Below, one piece after another: positions 23,802-33,348 of a DNA stretch of 64,000 nucleotides. Both the position numbers and the translations under genes were made by a program. The notes below the pieces were generated by a model that saw nothing but the letters and a program-made list of their open reading frames with translations, did not search any database and had not been told where the DNA came from. Source of the DNA: Gemmatimonadota bacterium (GTDB taxonomy: Bacteria; Gemmatimonadota; Gemmatimonadetes; Longimicrobiales; Gaopeijiaceae). How positions within the stretch are numbered: position 1 is the stretch's first letter; every line of letters starts with the position of its first letter. Location of the stretch: NCBI GenBank assembly GCA_022823225.1, contig JAJDXM010000026.1:20788-84787 (forward strand), read 5' to 3'.

Positions 23802-25601
23802 ATGAGGAGTTGGTTACGCATCGGAATCACCGGGTTGGGGGTGCTTTCCCTCTTGAGCACGTTCTTCCTGCCGGCACGGTCGAGTGCCCAGGTCGCTGAC
23901 GCGCACAGGGTCATGATCCTGTGGCTTCAGCCGCTGGACGGTGCAGGCGACCGGTTCGGGCGGGACGTGGCGAACGCATTGAGGGATGTGCTCAGGCTGT
24001 TCCCTGCGCACGAGCCGATCGACGAACGGGAGATCCGGGACGCTGCCAGGCAGTACGATCTGGATCACCGGAGGCTCGGCTGCGTTCAGGGCCAGCAGCT
24101 GGCGACCCGCCTCGATGTCTCGATGCTCTTCTGCGGCGAGTACAGGGAGAACGCGGAGGATCAGACGTTCACGACCATAGGGGTGATGTTCGCCGCCCCG
24201 GGCGGAACCAAGCTCGACATCGAGGACGCCACTTGGGGCAGGCGCGACGCAAGGCCCGCCGCGGAGCATTTCTCGGAGCAGCTTTCGGACTTCACGGAGC
24301 AGCAGAACCGGGCCAATTACTGCGGGGTATACTACGACGCCAAGGATTGGTCCGGCGCGGAGGAGAACTGCCGGATCGCCCTGGAGCTGGACCCCTCCAA
24401 CACCACGGTCCGGTACGTCTATTCGCATGTGAAGCAGGAACAGGGCCAGTACGACGAAGCGTACGCGCTGCTCCTCGCGGTGATCGAACAGGACCGCCTG
24501 CACGAGGACGCGCTCCTTTCCGCCGGCTACCTGGCCGCCACGGAAATGCAGGACAAGGAGGCGGCCCGGAGGCACTACGAAGCCTATCTCGAACTGAACC
24601 CGGGCAATGCGCAGGTGCGGATGAACGTCGCCTACGAACTGCTACAGGCGGGCGACGCGGAAGGCGCGATGCTCCTGACCGAGGAGGGCCTCGAGATCGA
24701 GCCCGACAACGTCGACCTGCTCGAGATGTACGGCTCGTTCGCAACCATAGCGGCGCGGGACGCCATGGAGGCGCTCGGCCCCAACCAGCCGATGTCGATG
24801 GAGGCGGGCGGATTCTTCAGCAAGGCCGCGGACGCCTATCGGAAGGCGTACGAGATCAAGGGCGCCGAGATGGAGTCCGGCCACCTGCGCAACCTGGTCG
24901 CAACGCTCTACCAGCTCGAGCAGCTCGAGGAAGCGGTCGATATCTCGGAACAGGTTCTGGAGACCCACGGCGACGAGGGCCAGTTCTGGTCGCTCTACGC
25001 CGACATCCTCAACAAGCTCGGCCGGGTCGACGACGCCCTGGCCGCTCTGGAGAGCCTCGTGGCGCTCGACCCCAACTACCAGAACGCAAGGGCGCGCCAG
25101 GGCTCCTGGCTGATCCAGGCTGGCCGGGAAGACGAAGCGCTCCCCTATCTGCAGCAGGCGGTGGCAGCCGGAGAGCAGTCTGCCGACCAGGTGGCCAACA
25201 TCATCTTTGCGACCGGATACCAGCAGGGCGTCGCCCTGGCGCAGCAGGCGGCCGAGGCCGGAGGCAACGCGGTCGAGCACTGGGACTTCGCGATCAAGCT
25301 CTTCGGGATGGCGAAGACCTTCGATGAGCAGCTTTCGGAACAGAGGTCGGGCCAGGTCGATTTCTGGTACGGCTACGCCCTCTACCAGAAGTCGGTCGTG
25401 CTCGAAGAGCCCCAGACCCTTCAGACCGCCGAGCTGACGAAGCCGATGTTCGAGCAGGTCAAGGAGATCCTCGCCCAGGAGAAGGTGGCCGGCTACGCCG
25501 CCGCGGCCGGCCTGGCCGGGAATCTGGCCGAGGTGCGGGACGCAACGGAACGCTTCATCGAGATCCAGGAGGCGGTGATCGAGCGCGGAAGGCGCGGCTA
25601 G
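23802..25601 (+). CDS. Secreted TPR-repeat protein
   Basis: The 599-residue precursor has a signal peptide (GITGLGVLSLLSTFFLPARSSAQ). About residues 30-150 form a domain with VMILWLQPLDGAGDRFGRDVANAL, resembling periplasmic TolB-N-like domains in which short peptides report to an outer complex. From about 165 onward it consists of TPR helices, for example YYDAKDWSGAEENCRIALELDP and AYEAYLELNPGNAQVRMNVA-like units. It is likely a periplasmic scaffold. It stands alone, ending at a strong terminator just before the dcw cluster. No function can be assigned. Confidence 0.75.
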   Translation: MRSWLRIGITGLGVLSLLSTFFLPARSSAQVADAHRVMILWLQPLDGAGDRFGRDVANALRDVLRLFPAHEPIDEREIRDAARQYDLDHRRLGCVQGQQLATRLDVSMLFCGEYRENAEDQTFTTIGVMFAAPGGTKLDIEDATWGRRDARPAAEHFSEQLSDFTEQQNRANYCGVYYDAKDWSGAEENCRIALELDPSNTTVRYVYSHVKQEQGQYDEAYALLLAVIEQDRLHEDALLSAGYLAATEMQDKEAARRHYEAYLELNPGNAQVRMNVAYELLQAGDAEGAMLLTEEGLEIEPDNVDLLEMYGSFATIAARDAMEALGPNQPMSMEAGGFFSKAADAYRKAYEIKGAEMESGHLRNLVATLYQLEQLEEAVDISEQVLETHGDEGQFWSLYADILNKLGRVDDALAALESLVALDPNYQNARARQGSWLIQAGREDEALPYLQQAVAAGEQSADQVANIIFATGYQQGVALAQQAAEAGGNAVEHWDFAIKLFGMAKTFDEQLSEQRSGQVDFWYGYALYQKSVVLEEPQTLQTAELTKPMFEQVKEILAQEKVAGYAAAAGLAGNLAEVRDATERFIEIQEAVIERGRRG

Positions 25602-25623
25602 CGGGTAGGATCGAGACCGCCCC

Positions 25624-25670
25624 AAGGGGGCGCCGCGGGACGATCAGAGCCTGCGGCGCCCCCTTTTTTT
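25624..25670 (+). terminator. Rho-independent terminator
   Basis: GGGGGCGCCGC (25626-25636) pairs perfectly with GCGGCGCCCCC (25653-25663) around a 16-nt loop, and seven T residues follow (25664-25670). It ends the TPR gene transcript and insulates the dcw cluster. Confidence 0.92.
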
Positions 25671-25680
25671 CCGTCGATGG

Positions 25681-25710
25681 TGGGATAAAGTGGTTGCTAG
25701 TGGGACAAAA
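25681..25710. promoter_or_regulatory. MraZ-box operator: three 10-bp repeats
   Basis: TGGGATAAAG, TGGTTGCTAG and TGGGACAAAA follow each other with exact 10-bp period, the known spacing of MraZ binding boxes (TGGGN at 10-bp steps). A further TGGGA is at 25732. The boxes overlap the promoter -35 and spacer, so MraZ bound here would repress its own cluster. Confidence 0.82.
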
Positions 25711-25722
25711 ACCCATTAATGT
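25694..25722 (+). promoter_or_regulatory. Promoter of the mraZ-led dcw operon
   Basis: TTGCTA (25694-25699) and TAATGT (25717-25722) are 17 nt apart, a good sigma-70-type pair. They lie inside the MraZ boxes and 34 nt before the mraZ start. Confidence 0.6.
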
Positions 25723-25755
25723 GAGAGTCCGTGGGATGAACAGGAACAAACCACC

Positions 25756-26187
25756 ATGTCCGGACTACTTGGCCGTCACGAGTTTCAGATCGACGCGAAG
25801 GGGCGGGTCAGCCTGCCCTCAGCGTTCCGCCGAGCTGTGTCCGCTGAGCCGATGGTTCTCCTGCAGTGGCAGCCCACGCACCTCGAACTCTTCCCTTGCG
25901 AGACCTGGACCGAAATTCAGAAGAACCTGCTGACCCACCGCAGGGCGAAGAAGGACGGCGGGGCATATCTGAGGCGGGTCACGGCCAGCGCCATCGAGGT
26001 CGAACCCGACGCGCACGGCCGCATCCGCATCCCCGGCTGGCTCAGGGAGCAGGCGGGCCTCGGTGACAGCGTGCTGTTCATCGGCGCGCTGGACCGGATC
26101 GAGCTGTGGCACCCGGATCGCTTCGAGGAGCAGCTGCGCACCGGGCAGGAGGACGATGACGACTTCGCAGCGCAGATCTTCGGGTAG
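25756..26187 (+). CDS. mraZ: Transcriptional regulator MraZ
   Basis: A 143-residue protein with two MraZ/AbrB-like halves: LLGRHEFQIDAKGRVSLPSAFR at the N-terminus and ASAIEVEPDAHGRIRIPGWLRE in the middle, each with the DxxGRI/V beta-strand motif. It forms a ring that binds the repeats at 25681-25710 and controls the division cluster. The ATG follows AGGA. The N-terminal residues that contact DNA (LLGRHEF) are intact. Confidence 0.95.
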   Translation: MSGLLGRHEFQIDAKGRVSLPSAFRRAVSAEPMVLLQWQPTHLELFPCETWTEIQKNLLTHRRAKKDGGAYLRRVTASAIEVEPDAHGRIRIPGWLREQAGLGDSVLFIGALDRIELWHPDRFEEQLRTGQEDDDDFAAQIFG

Positions 26188-26197
26188 CGGACACCGT

Positions 26198-27124
26198 GTG
26201 CCCGCGTACGAATACCACGCCCCGGTGCTTGTGGAGCAGGCCATGAGCTACCTGATCGAGCGCGACGGACTCTACCTCGACGGAACCGTCGGCGGTGGGG
26301 GACACGCCGAGGCGATTCTCGCCCGGTGTGCCCGCTGCCGGGTGCTGGCCGTCGACCGCGACCGGGAGGCGCTCGATGCGGCGCGGGACAGGCTGTCTTC
26401 CGGTGCCGACCGGGTGGCGTTCGCGCGAATGTCGTTCCGGGAGGCCCCGCGCCACCCCCTGGTGCGCGAGGAGAAGCTGGCCGGGGCCCTTCTCGACCTG
26501 GGCGTAAGCTCGCACCAGCTGGACCACCGGCGCCGCGGATTCACCTTCCGGCGCGGTGCCCGGCTCGACATGCGGATGGACCAGAGTTCGCCGCTGAGCG
26601 CTGCCGACTTCCTGGCGGATGCGACCCGGGAGGAGCTCGTGCGGGTGCTGCGGGAGGGGCAGGCCCCCCGGCCGGCCGCACTGGCGGCGAGGATCGTTCG
26701 CAGGAGGGGGTCGAGGCCGCTCGCCACGAGCGACGACCTGGTCGCCGTTCTGGAGGCGGTGCTCCGGCGCCGTGCCGGCCACGCCGAAAAGGCGCGGCTG
26801 TTCCAGGCGCTCCGCATCGGCGTGAATGACGAGATCGGCGCGCTGACCGACGGCCTTCCCGCCATCCGCGACGCCCTTCGCCCGGGCGGGGTCCTCGTCG
26901 TCATCTCCTACCACTCCGTCGAGGACGCGATCGTGAAGCGGGCGTTCCGCGACTGGAGCGACCCGTCGCACGGATTGCCCCCCCGCCTTCCGGTCCGCGC
27001 CGCCGACCTGGAGCCGCTGGGACGCGTCCTGACGAAGAAGCCGGTCACCGCCCCTCCCGGCGAGACGGAAGTCAACCGGCGTGCACGGCCCGCGAGGCTC
27101 AGAGCCTGGAGAAAGGCCGCATGA
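26198..27124 (+). CDS. rsmH: 16S rRNA (cytosine-1402-N4)-methyltransferase
   Basis: The 308-residue product has the S-adenosylmethionine loop YLDGTVGGGGHAEAIL (28-36 core), LDLGVSSHQLD, RRGFTFRRGARLDMRMD, and the C-terminal FQALRIGVNDEI and ISYHSVEDAIVKRAF, all typical RsmH/MraW blocks. It methylates C1402 of 16S rRNA. The start is taken at GTG 26198, just before the conserved YEYHAPVL; the ribosome-binding site is weak. It ends in an ATGA overlap with ftsL. Confidence 0.93.
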   Translation: MPAYEYHAPVLVEQAMSYLIERDGLYLDGTVGGGGHAEAILARCARCRVLAVDRDREALDAARDRLSSGADRVAFARMSFREAPRHPLVREEKLAGALLDLGVSSHQLDHRRRGFTFRRGARLDMRMDQSSPLSAADFLADATREELVRVLREGQAPRPAALAARIVRRRGSRPLATSDDLVAVLEAVLRRRAGHAEKARLFQALRIGVNDEIGALTDGLPAIRDALRPGGVLVVISYHSVEDAIVKRAFRDWSDPSHGLPPRLPVRAADLEPLGRVLTKKPVTAPPGETEVNRRARPARLRAWRKAA

Positions 27125-27399
27125 GCCGCCGCCGCGCCCCGGCGGTCGTCTTCGCGCTGGCCGCGATCGTGGCCGCGCTGGCTGCGGTGGCGTGGCGCCA
27201 GTCCGCGACCCGGGAGACGATGCAGGAACTCGCGCGCGTCGAGCGGGACCTGGCGGTGGCGCTTGACGAGCGCGAGGGGGTGGCCCGCGAAGTGGTCGCC
27301 CTCGAGAGCCGCTGGGTGACTGCCGAGGCCGCCAGGAGACTGGGGCTGCGTCCACCCGCCGAGAGCGAAATCGTGATCACCTCCGGAGCTGCCCGGTGA
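27121..27399 (+). CDS. ftsL: Cell-division protein FtsL-like
   Basis: The 92-residue protein has a short cytosolic tip, one membrane helix (APAVVFALAAIVAALAAVAW) and a periplasmic coiled coil (TRETMQELARVERDLAVALDEREG). FtsL sequences diverge strongly, so the call rests on size, topology and position between rsmH and ftsI. It overlaps both neighbours by 4 nt (ATGA, GTGA). It would bridge FtsQ and FtsW/FtsI in the divisome. Confidence 0.8.
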   Translation: MSRRRAPAVVFALAAIVAALAAVAWRQSATRETMQELARVERDLAVALDEREGVAREVVALESRWVTAEAARRLGLRPPAESEIVITSGAAR

Positions 27400-29393
27400 G
27401 CCGCGCCGGCGGTGGTGGCGGCGGCGCCCATGAGGTGCGTGCCCGGCGCCGGCTGCTTTTGCTGGCTTGGGTCTGCCTGGCAATCGTGATGATCGCCCGC
27501 GCGGCCGAGGTCCAGATCGTGGAGCGGACCGCCTGGGCTCGCGACGCGCTCGGACAGCACCAGAAGAGCAGGGCCGTTCCCGCCGCGCGCGGGCGCATTC
27601 TGGACCGCGCCGGCGGAGAGCTTGCGGTCAGCCACTGGCGAGCCACGGTCGGCGTCGCGACGAACGAAATCCGCGATCGGGCAGAGGTGGAAGCGGCTCT
27701 TGTCGACGAATTGGGGGTGCGCGCACAGACGGCCGCCCGCGTGTCCGATCCTACACAATCGTGGAGCGTTGTCCCGGGCCGCTATTCCAGCACACAGGTG
27801 GCCGAGCTCCGCGGGGTGCCCGGAATCCACATCGACGGCGAACTCAAACGCCTGTATCCGCGTGCGGACCTGGCCCGCGGCTTGCTTGGTACGGTTCTGG
27901 ACGGAGCCGGAGCAGGAGGAATCGAGCAGGCCATGGATACGGTGTTGGCGGGGCATGCGGGCAGGGACGTGGTGGCGCGCGACAACCGCGGTCAGGAGAT
28001 ACCGGGGCAGGTGGTGACGGTGGAACCGCCCGTGCCGGGCCGCGATATCGTTCTGACAATCGACCAGGATCTGCAGGAGGTCGCGGAGGAGATGCTGGCC
28101 ACGGCCCTCGACTCAACCGGTGCGCGCGGCGGCGACATCGTCATCACCGACCCCATGACCGGCGAGATCCTGGCCATGGCCTCGATGGCGGAGGGCGCGG
28201 CCGCACCGCTCTCGGCCGTCAACACCACCTTCGAGCCGGGCTCCACCATCAAGCCGTTCATCACGCTGGCGCTGCTGCGCCACGGTCTGGCGTCGTTCAC
28301 CGATTCGGTGGACACCGAGGGGGGACGCTGGGAGGTGAACGGCCGGGTGATCACGGACATCCAGCGGGGTGGCTGGCTGACCCTGAGCGAGGTGATCAGG
28401 GAGTCGTCCAACGTGGGGATGGCCAAGTTCGCGAGCCGCCTGACGGAGGGGCAGCAGTACACGGCGCTGCGGGATTTCGGCTTCGGGACGCCCACGGGGA
28501 TCGCGCTGCCGGCGGAGGCGTCGGGGGTCCTTCGGCGCCCCGAACTCTGGAGCCCGCAGTCCACGCATTCGCTGGCGATCGGCTACGAGTTGTCGGTGAC
28601 GCCGGTGCAGATGGCGATGGCCTACGGGGCGATCGCGAACGGAGGCCTGCTGATGGAGCCCCGCCTTATCAAGGAGATCAGGGACGCCGACGGCAGGCTG
28701 GTCCGTTTCGGGCGCCCCCGGGTCATCCGCCGGGTGGTGCCCGAGCACCTCACCCGGGCACTCACCCCCGTGTTGGTGGATGTGGTCGACAACGGTACCG
28801 GGACCAGGGCGCGCATGTCCTACTTCATGGTCGCGGGCAAGAGCGGGACCGCCCGCGCCACCGGCGGGGACGGCCGCTACGAGGAGTCGGCGTACCACGC
28901 CTCCTTTGGTGCCCATTTCCCGGCGGAGGACCCGCAGATCCTCTTCTTCGTGAAGCTCGACCGGCCATCGGGCACCTACTACGGTGGCGCAACCGCGGCC
29001 CCGGTGACCCTGGCCACCCTGGAAAGGCTGCTGTCGGCCCGCCAGTCACCGTTCGATCGCAGGGCGCTCGCGCGCGCGCAACGCGAGGACTTCGAGCCGC
29101 CCGCCACCACCCCGGTCGTTCGCTTTGCCGTCGCGACGGACCAGGGGGAGGCGGACACGTGGACGGAATCGACGACATCGGGCGAAGCCGGCGCCGCAAA
29201 CGTGCCGCCGGGGCCGGGGATGATCGTGCCGGAGCTGGAAGGCGCCTCCCTGCGGGTCGCGCTGCGCCGCCTGCACAAGATGGGGCTGAGGATCGAACTG
29301 CGGGGCAGCGGAACGGTCTCGGCGACCGTGCCCGCCGCCGGCCTCCCGATTGCCGCGGGGGATACGATCGTGGTCATGGGGGGGGGGAGGTGA
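27396..29393 (+). CDS. ftsI: Septal transpeptidase FtsI/PBP3 with PASTA domain
   Basis: The 665-residue class B penicillin-binding protein has an N-terminal membrane helix (about 20-40), a dimerisation domain with RGRILDRAGGELA, and the transpeptidase motifs S283-T-I-K286, S337-S-N339 and K482-S-G-T485. A C-terminal PASTA domain (about 600-665, VPELEGASLRVALRRLHKMGL) is unlike the proteobacterial enzyme and recalls PASTA-bearing PBPs of other phyla. It cross-links peptidoglycan at the septum. The GTG start overlaps ftsL. A G-rich stretch at the 3' end supplies the murE ribosome-binding site. Confidence 0.93.
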   Translation: MSRAGGGGGGAHEVRARRRLLLLAWVCLAIVMIARAAEVQIVERTAWARDALGQHQKSRAVPAARGRILDRAGGELAVSHWRATVGVATNEIRDRAEVEAALVDELGVRAQTAARVSDPTQSWSVVPGRYSSTQVAELRGVPGIHIDGELKRLYPRADLARGLLGTVLDGAGAGGIEQAMDTVLAGHAGRDVVARDNRGQEIPGQVVTVEPPVPGRDIVLTIDQDLQEVAEEMLATALDSTGARGGDIVITDPMTGEILAMASMAEGAAAPLSAVNTTFEPGSTIKPFITLALLRHGLASFTDSVDTEGGRWEVNGRVITDIQRGGWLTLSEVIRESSNVGMAKFASRLTEGQQYTALRDFGFGTPTGIALPAEASGVLRRPELWSPQSTHSLAIGYELSVTPVQMAMAYGAIANGGLLMEPRLIKEIRDADGRLVRFGRPRVIRRVVPEHLTRALTPVLVDVVDNGTGTRARMSYFMVAGKSGTARATGGDGRYEESAYHASFGAHFPAEDPQILFFVKLDRPSGTYYGGATAAPVTLATLERLLSARQSPFDRRALARAQREDFEPPATTPVVRFAVATDQGEADTWTESTTSGEAGAANVPPGPGMIVPELEGASLRVALRRLHKMGLRIELRGSGTVSATVPAAGLPIAAGDTIVVMGGGR

Positions 29394-29395
29394 CC

Positions 29396-30871
29396 GTGCC
29401 CGTTTCACGGATCGTGACCGCCCTCGAAGACGCTGGAGTCACCGTCCGCGGCGTGTTCCCGGAGGGCGCGGACGTCGACGACGTCATGGTCGACGGCGTC
29501 CAGCAGGATTCCCGCGCGATCCGCGACGGGGATCTCTTCGTGGCCTGGTCGGGGGCCGCGGCGGACGCGCACGACCACCTGGGGGCGGCGGCGGCCGCGG
29601 GGGCGCCCGCCGCGATCGTGGAGCGGCCCGTTCCCGGCGCGGGAATCCCCCTGGTGCGGGTGGACAACGCGCGCCTGGCCGCGGCGGTGGCGGCCGGATT
29701 CGTTGCCGGCTCACCGTCCATGAAGCTCCGCACCGCGGGCGTCACCGGGACGAACGGCAAGACGACCACCGCGCTCCTGCTGCGGCACCTGATGGGACGC
29801 GAGAGCCCCGCCGCGGCGATCGGCACGCTGGGGGTCGTCGGTCCCGACGGCGGCATCGGGGGCGACACCGGGCTCACCACCCCCGGACCCGTCCGGATGA
29901 CGGAACTCCTGTCGGAACTCGTCGGCCTCGGGCTGGCCAATGTGGTGGTGGAGACCTCATCGCACGCGCTGGACCAGTTCCGCCTCCACGGCGTCCGCTT
30001 CGACGTCATGGCCTTCACCAACCTGACCCGGGACCACCTTGACTACCACGGCACGCTGGACCGCTACTTCGCGTCCAAGGCCCGCCTCCTCGACCTCGGC
30101 AAGGACGGCGCGACCGCGGTGATCAACGCCGACGATCCCGCCTGGGCGAAGCTGCGGCCCCGGGGACCGGTCCTCACCTACGGAACGGGCCGGGGCGCGG
30201 AGGTCCGCGCGCTTGGGCTCCGTCTGTCGGCGCGCGGGTCGCGGTTCGAACTCGCCGCGCGGGGCGGCCGGGCTCCCGTATCGCTGCCGCTGCCGGGCGG
30301 CTTCAACGTGTACAACGCGCTTTGCGCCGGCGCGTGCGCGCTCGCGATGGGCCAGCCGCTGGAAGCCGTCGCGGCGGGACTCGGCGACGCCTCGCCCGTG
30401 CCGGGAAGGCTGGAGCGCATCGTGCGCGGCCCCTTCGACGTGCTGGTCGATTTCGCCCACACGCCCGATGCCCTCGACAAGGTCTCCGGAACCCTGAAGC
30501 CGCTCATCGACGGGAAGCTCATCGTTGTCTTCGGCGCCGGAGGCGATCGCGACGCGACCAAGCGACCCGAAATGGGCGCCGCGGTGGCGCGCCACGCCGA
30601 CATCGCCGTGGTCACATCCGACAACCCCCGCACCGAGGACCCGGAGTCCATCGTGGCGCAGGTGGCCGCGGGGGTCTCCGGCTGCGAGTCGGTTCGCATC
30701 GTGGACCGGCTCCAGGCGATCCACTGGGCGCTCGATCACGCCGCGCCGGGCGACGCGGTGCTGCTGGCGGGGAAGGGGCACGAGAGCTACCAGGTGGTCG
30801 GCACCGAGAAGCTGCCCTTCGATGAGCGCCGGATCGTCGAGAACCACCTGGGGTTGGGGGGGGACGAATGA
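29396..30871 (+). CDS. murE: UDP-MurNAc-L-Ala-D-Glu:meso-diaminopimelate ligase
   Basis: The 491-residue Mur ligase adds the third residue of the peptide stem. It has the ATP loop GTNGKTT (118-124), ETSSHALDQFRLHGVRFDVMAFTNLTRDHLDYHG, and DNPR (409-412), the motif that selects meso-diaminopimelate. GTG 29396 is chosen over GTG 29390 because the G-rich GGAGG ends 6 nt before it. It overlaps murF as ATGA. The wall chemistry inferred is the DAP type of diderms. Confidence 0.95.
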   Translation: MPVSRIVTALEDAGVTVRGVFPEGADVDDVMVDGVQQDSRAIRDGDLFVAWSGAAADAHDHLGAAAAAGAPAAIVERPVPGAGIPLVRVDNARLAAAVAAGFVAGSPSMKLRTAGVTGTNGKTTTALLLRHLMGRESPAAAIGTLGVVGPDGGIGGDTGLTTPGPVRMTELLSELVGLGLANVVVETSSHALDQFRLHGVRFDVMAFTNLTRDHLDYHGTLDRYFASKARLLDLGKDGATAVINADDPAWAKLRPRGPVLTYGTGRGAEVRALGLRLSARGSRFELAARGGRAPVSLPLPGGFNVYNALCAGACALAMGQPLEAVAAGLGDASPVPGRLERIVRGPFDVLVDFAHTPDALDKVSGTLKPLIDGKLIVVFGAGGDRDATKRPEMGAAVARHADIAVVTSDNPRTEDPESIVAQVAAGVSGCESVRIVDRLQAIHWALDHAAPGDAVLLAGKGHESYQVVGTEKLPFDERRIVENHLGLGGDE

Positions 30872-32235
30872 TGCCGGCGCCCTTCCACTGGACCGATGCC
30901 GCGGTGCGTCGCGCCCTGGAGCTTCCCGGCGGAGACCCCGAAGCGGGCTATGAAGGGGTCTCGACCGACACGCGCACGCTGAGGCCCGGCGAACTGTTCG
31001 TCGCGCTGCGGGGCGACCGCTTCGACGGCCACGACTTCATCGGGGAGGCGGTCGCGGCCGGTTGCGGAGGGGTCGTCGCCGACCGGAGTCCCGACGACTG
31101 CGAGGTTCCCCTCTACCGCGTCCCCGATACTCTGAAGGCACTCGGAAATCTCGCGCTTCACAGGCGGCTTCAGACCTCCGTCCCGGTCGTGGGCGTCACC
31201 GGCTCCTCGGGGAAGACCACGGTGAAGGACCTGATCCTCGGCGCGCTTGAGGGCTCGCACCGCGCCCACGGGACCCGCGCCAACCAGAACAACCGGGTCG
31301 GCACCCCGCTGACCATCCTGTCGATGCCCCGGACCGCCACCGCCCTGATACTGGAGATGGGGACCAGCGAGCCCGGCGAGATCGCCGAACTGGCCCGCAT
31401 GGCGCGCCCGACGGTCGGGGTCGTCACGACCGTCTCCGAGACCCATGTCGAGCGGCTGGGCGACCTGGACGGCGTGCTGGCGGAAAAACTCGATCTGCTG
31501 CGGTCGCTCGGCGGCGCGGGGACGGCGGTTGTGGGCGACGAGCCGGATGTGCTGGCGAGCGAGGCCCGTCACGTCCACCCGCGGCTCCAGGTGGCCGGCT
31601 GGTCGCCGCGGGCGGACCGCGACCTCCGTCCAGGTGGCGCGCGCCGCCACTCCGATGGAAGCTGGAGCTTCACCTGGATGGGCCACCCGGTCGGGCTTGG
31701 GATCCTCGGCGCGCACAGCGTTTACAACGCGCTCATGGCGCTCGCGGTGGCTCGCCTGCTGAACGTGCCGTCCGCCCGCGCGGCAGCCGGTGTCTCGCGG
31801 GTCGGCCCCGGCCCCCTGCGCGGCGAGGTGCGCAGGGCCGGTGGACTTACGCTGCTGGTCGACTGCTACAACGCCAACGCGGCCGGCGTGGCCGCCGCCG
31901 TCACCACCCTCGAGGGCATGACCGCCCGAGGACGCCGCGTCGCCGTGCTCGGAACGATGCTGGAACTCGGCGCCCGTTCCGAGATGATCCACGCCGAGGC
32001 GCTCGCCCGGGCGCTGCGCGCGGGAATCGACCGGTATGTGCTGACCGGCGCCTTCGCGAACGCCGCCCGCCAGGTCTCCGACGTTCGCATCCACCTCGTG
32101 GACGATGTGGCCTCGCTGGCCGACCGGCTGCCGGAGCTCGTCGGCCCCACCGACACGGTTCTGCTGAAGGCGTCGCGAGGCGTGCGGCTGGAGCGCGCCA
32201 TCCCGGTGCTGGAGTCGCTTGGGGGAGAGGGGTAG
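30868..32235 (+). CDS. murF: UDP-MurNAc-tripeptide:D-Ala-D-Ala ligase
   Basis: The 455-residue product shows the MurF N-terminus (STDTRTLRPGELFVALRG), the ATP loop TGSSGKTT (111-118), GTRANQNNRVGTPLTIL and LILEMGTSEPGEIAEL, and the C-terminal VLGTMLELG. It adds D-Ala-D-Ala to the UDP-MurNAc tripeptide. The ATG overlaps the murE stop. ddl, which makes D-Ala-D-Ala, is not in this cluster, while alr is 20 kb downstream. Confidence 0.95.
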   Translation: MMPAPFHWTDAAVRRALELPGGDPEAGYEGVSTDTRTLRPGELFVALRGDRFDGHDFIGEAVAAGCGGVVADRSPDDCEVPLYRVPDTLKALGNLALHRRLQTSVPVVGVTGSSGKTTVKDLILGALEGSHRAHGTRANQNNRVGTPLTILSMPRTATALILEMGTSEPGEIAELARMARPTVGVVTTVSETHVERLGDLDGVLAEKLDLLRSLGGAGTAVVGDEPDVLASEARHVHPRLQVAGWSPRADRDLRPGGARRHSDGSWSFTWMGHPVGLGILGAHSVYNALMALAVARLLNVPSARAAAGVSRVGPGPLRGEVRRAGGLTLLVDCYNANAAGVAAAVTTLEGMTARGRRVAVLGTMLELGARSEMIHAEALARALRAGIDRYVLTGAFANAARQVSDVRIHLVDDVASLADRLPELVGPTDTVLLKASRGVRLERAIPVLESLGGEG

Positions 32236-32237
32236 CC

Positions 32238-33344
32238 ATGTTCTACCATCTCCTGCCCCGGCTCGAAGACATCCATATCGTCTTCAACCTCTTCAACTAC
32301 CTCACCGTGCGCAGCGCGGGCGCGATGGCCACCGGGCTGATCCTGACACTGATCCTCGGGCGCCCGGCGATCGCGTGGCTGAAGCGGCGGGGGATCGTCG
32401 ACGTGCCCAGAAACGGCCTGGCCGAGGCCGCGGCCCGCGAGCCGAAGGCGAACATGGGCGGGGTGCTGATCGTCGCGGTCGTGACGCTGACCACGCTACT
32501 CTGGGCCGAGCTGACGAACCACTACACCCTGGCCGCGCTTGTCGTCATGCTGTGGATGGGGGGGATCGGCTTCCTTGACGACTACCTCAAGGTGGTCCGG
32601 GGGACGCCCCGGGGACTGGTCCAGGCCTACAAATGGGCCGGTTCGGTAATCCTCGGCCTGGGCCTCGCCCTCTACCTGCTGTACTGGGGGCCGTCCTCTC
32701 CGGCCGGACCGACCACCACGAACCTCCCGATCTTCGACGAGTGGGTCCTCGTTCTCGCACCCTGGGCCTACCTGCTGTGGGTGACGGTGGTCCTGAACGG
32801 CGCCACGCACTCCGTCAACATGACCGACGGGCTGGACGGACTCGCGCCGGGGCTGGTGGCGATCGCGATGGGGACCTTCGGCGTCTTCGCGTACGTGATC
32901 GGCCGGGTGGACACGTCCGCATACCTGGGGCTGCTCTACCTGCCCGACGCCGGCGAACTGGCGGTCTTCGCGTTCGCCATCACCGGAACCGTGCTGGGGT
33001 TCCTTTGGTTCAACGCCCAGCCCGCGCGCGTGATCATGGGCGACACGGGATCGCTCGCGCTGGGCGGCGCGATGGGCGGGACGGCGGTCCTCCTCAAGGC
33101 CGAGCTGCTTCTGTTGGCGGTGGGCGGCGTCTTCGTGGCGGAGGCGGCGTCCGTGATCATCCAGACGCGCTACTTCAAGTATACGAAACGACGCTTCGGC
33201 GAAGGCCGGCGCGTCTTCAGGTGTGCTCCGATCCATCATCACTTCCAGATGCTGGGTTGGAGAAACGAACAGATCGTGGTCCGGTTCTGGATCCTGGGAA
33301 TCCTCTGCGCGATGGTCGGCTTCGCCACGCTGAAGCTGCGATGA
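32238..33344 (+). CDS. mraY: Phospho-N-acetylmuramoyl-pentapeptide transferase
   Basis: A 368-residue, about ten-helix membrane enzyme. It has KANMGGVLIV, the catalytic FLDDYLKV, NMTDGLDGLAPGL, VIMGDTGSLALGGA, and the C-terminal RVFRCAPIHHHFQMLGW loop with the HHH motif. It makes lipid I on undecaprenyl phosphate. GAGAGGGG precedes the ATG, which lies 2 nt after murF. Confidence 0.96.
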   Translation: MFYHLLPRLEDIHIVFNLFNYLTVRSAGAMATGLILTLILGRPAIAWLKRRGIVDVPRNGLAEAAAREPKANMGGVLIVAVVTLTTLLWAELTNHYTLAALVVMLWMGGIGFLDDYLKVVRGTPRGLVQAYKWAGSVILGLGLALYLLYWGPSSPAGPTTTNLPIFDEWVLVLAPWAYLLWVTVVLNGATHSVNMTDGLDGLAPGLVAIAMGTFGVFAYVIGRVDTSAYLGLLYLPDAGELAVFAFAITGTVLGFLWFNAQPARVIMGDTGSLALGGAMGGTAVLLKAELLLLAVGGVFVAEAASVIIQTRYFKYTKRRFGEGRRVFRCAPIHHHFQMLGWRNEQIVVRFWILGILCAMVGFATLKLR

Positions 33345-33348
33345 AGGC

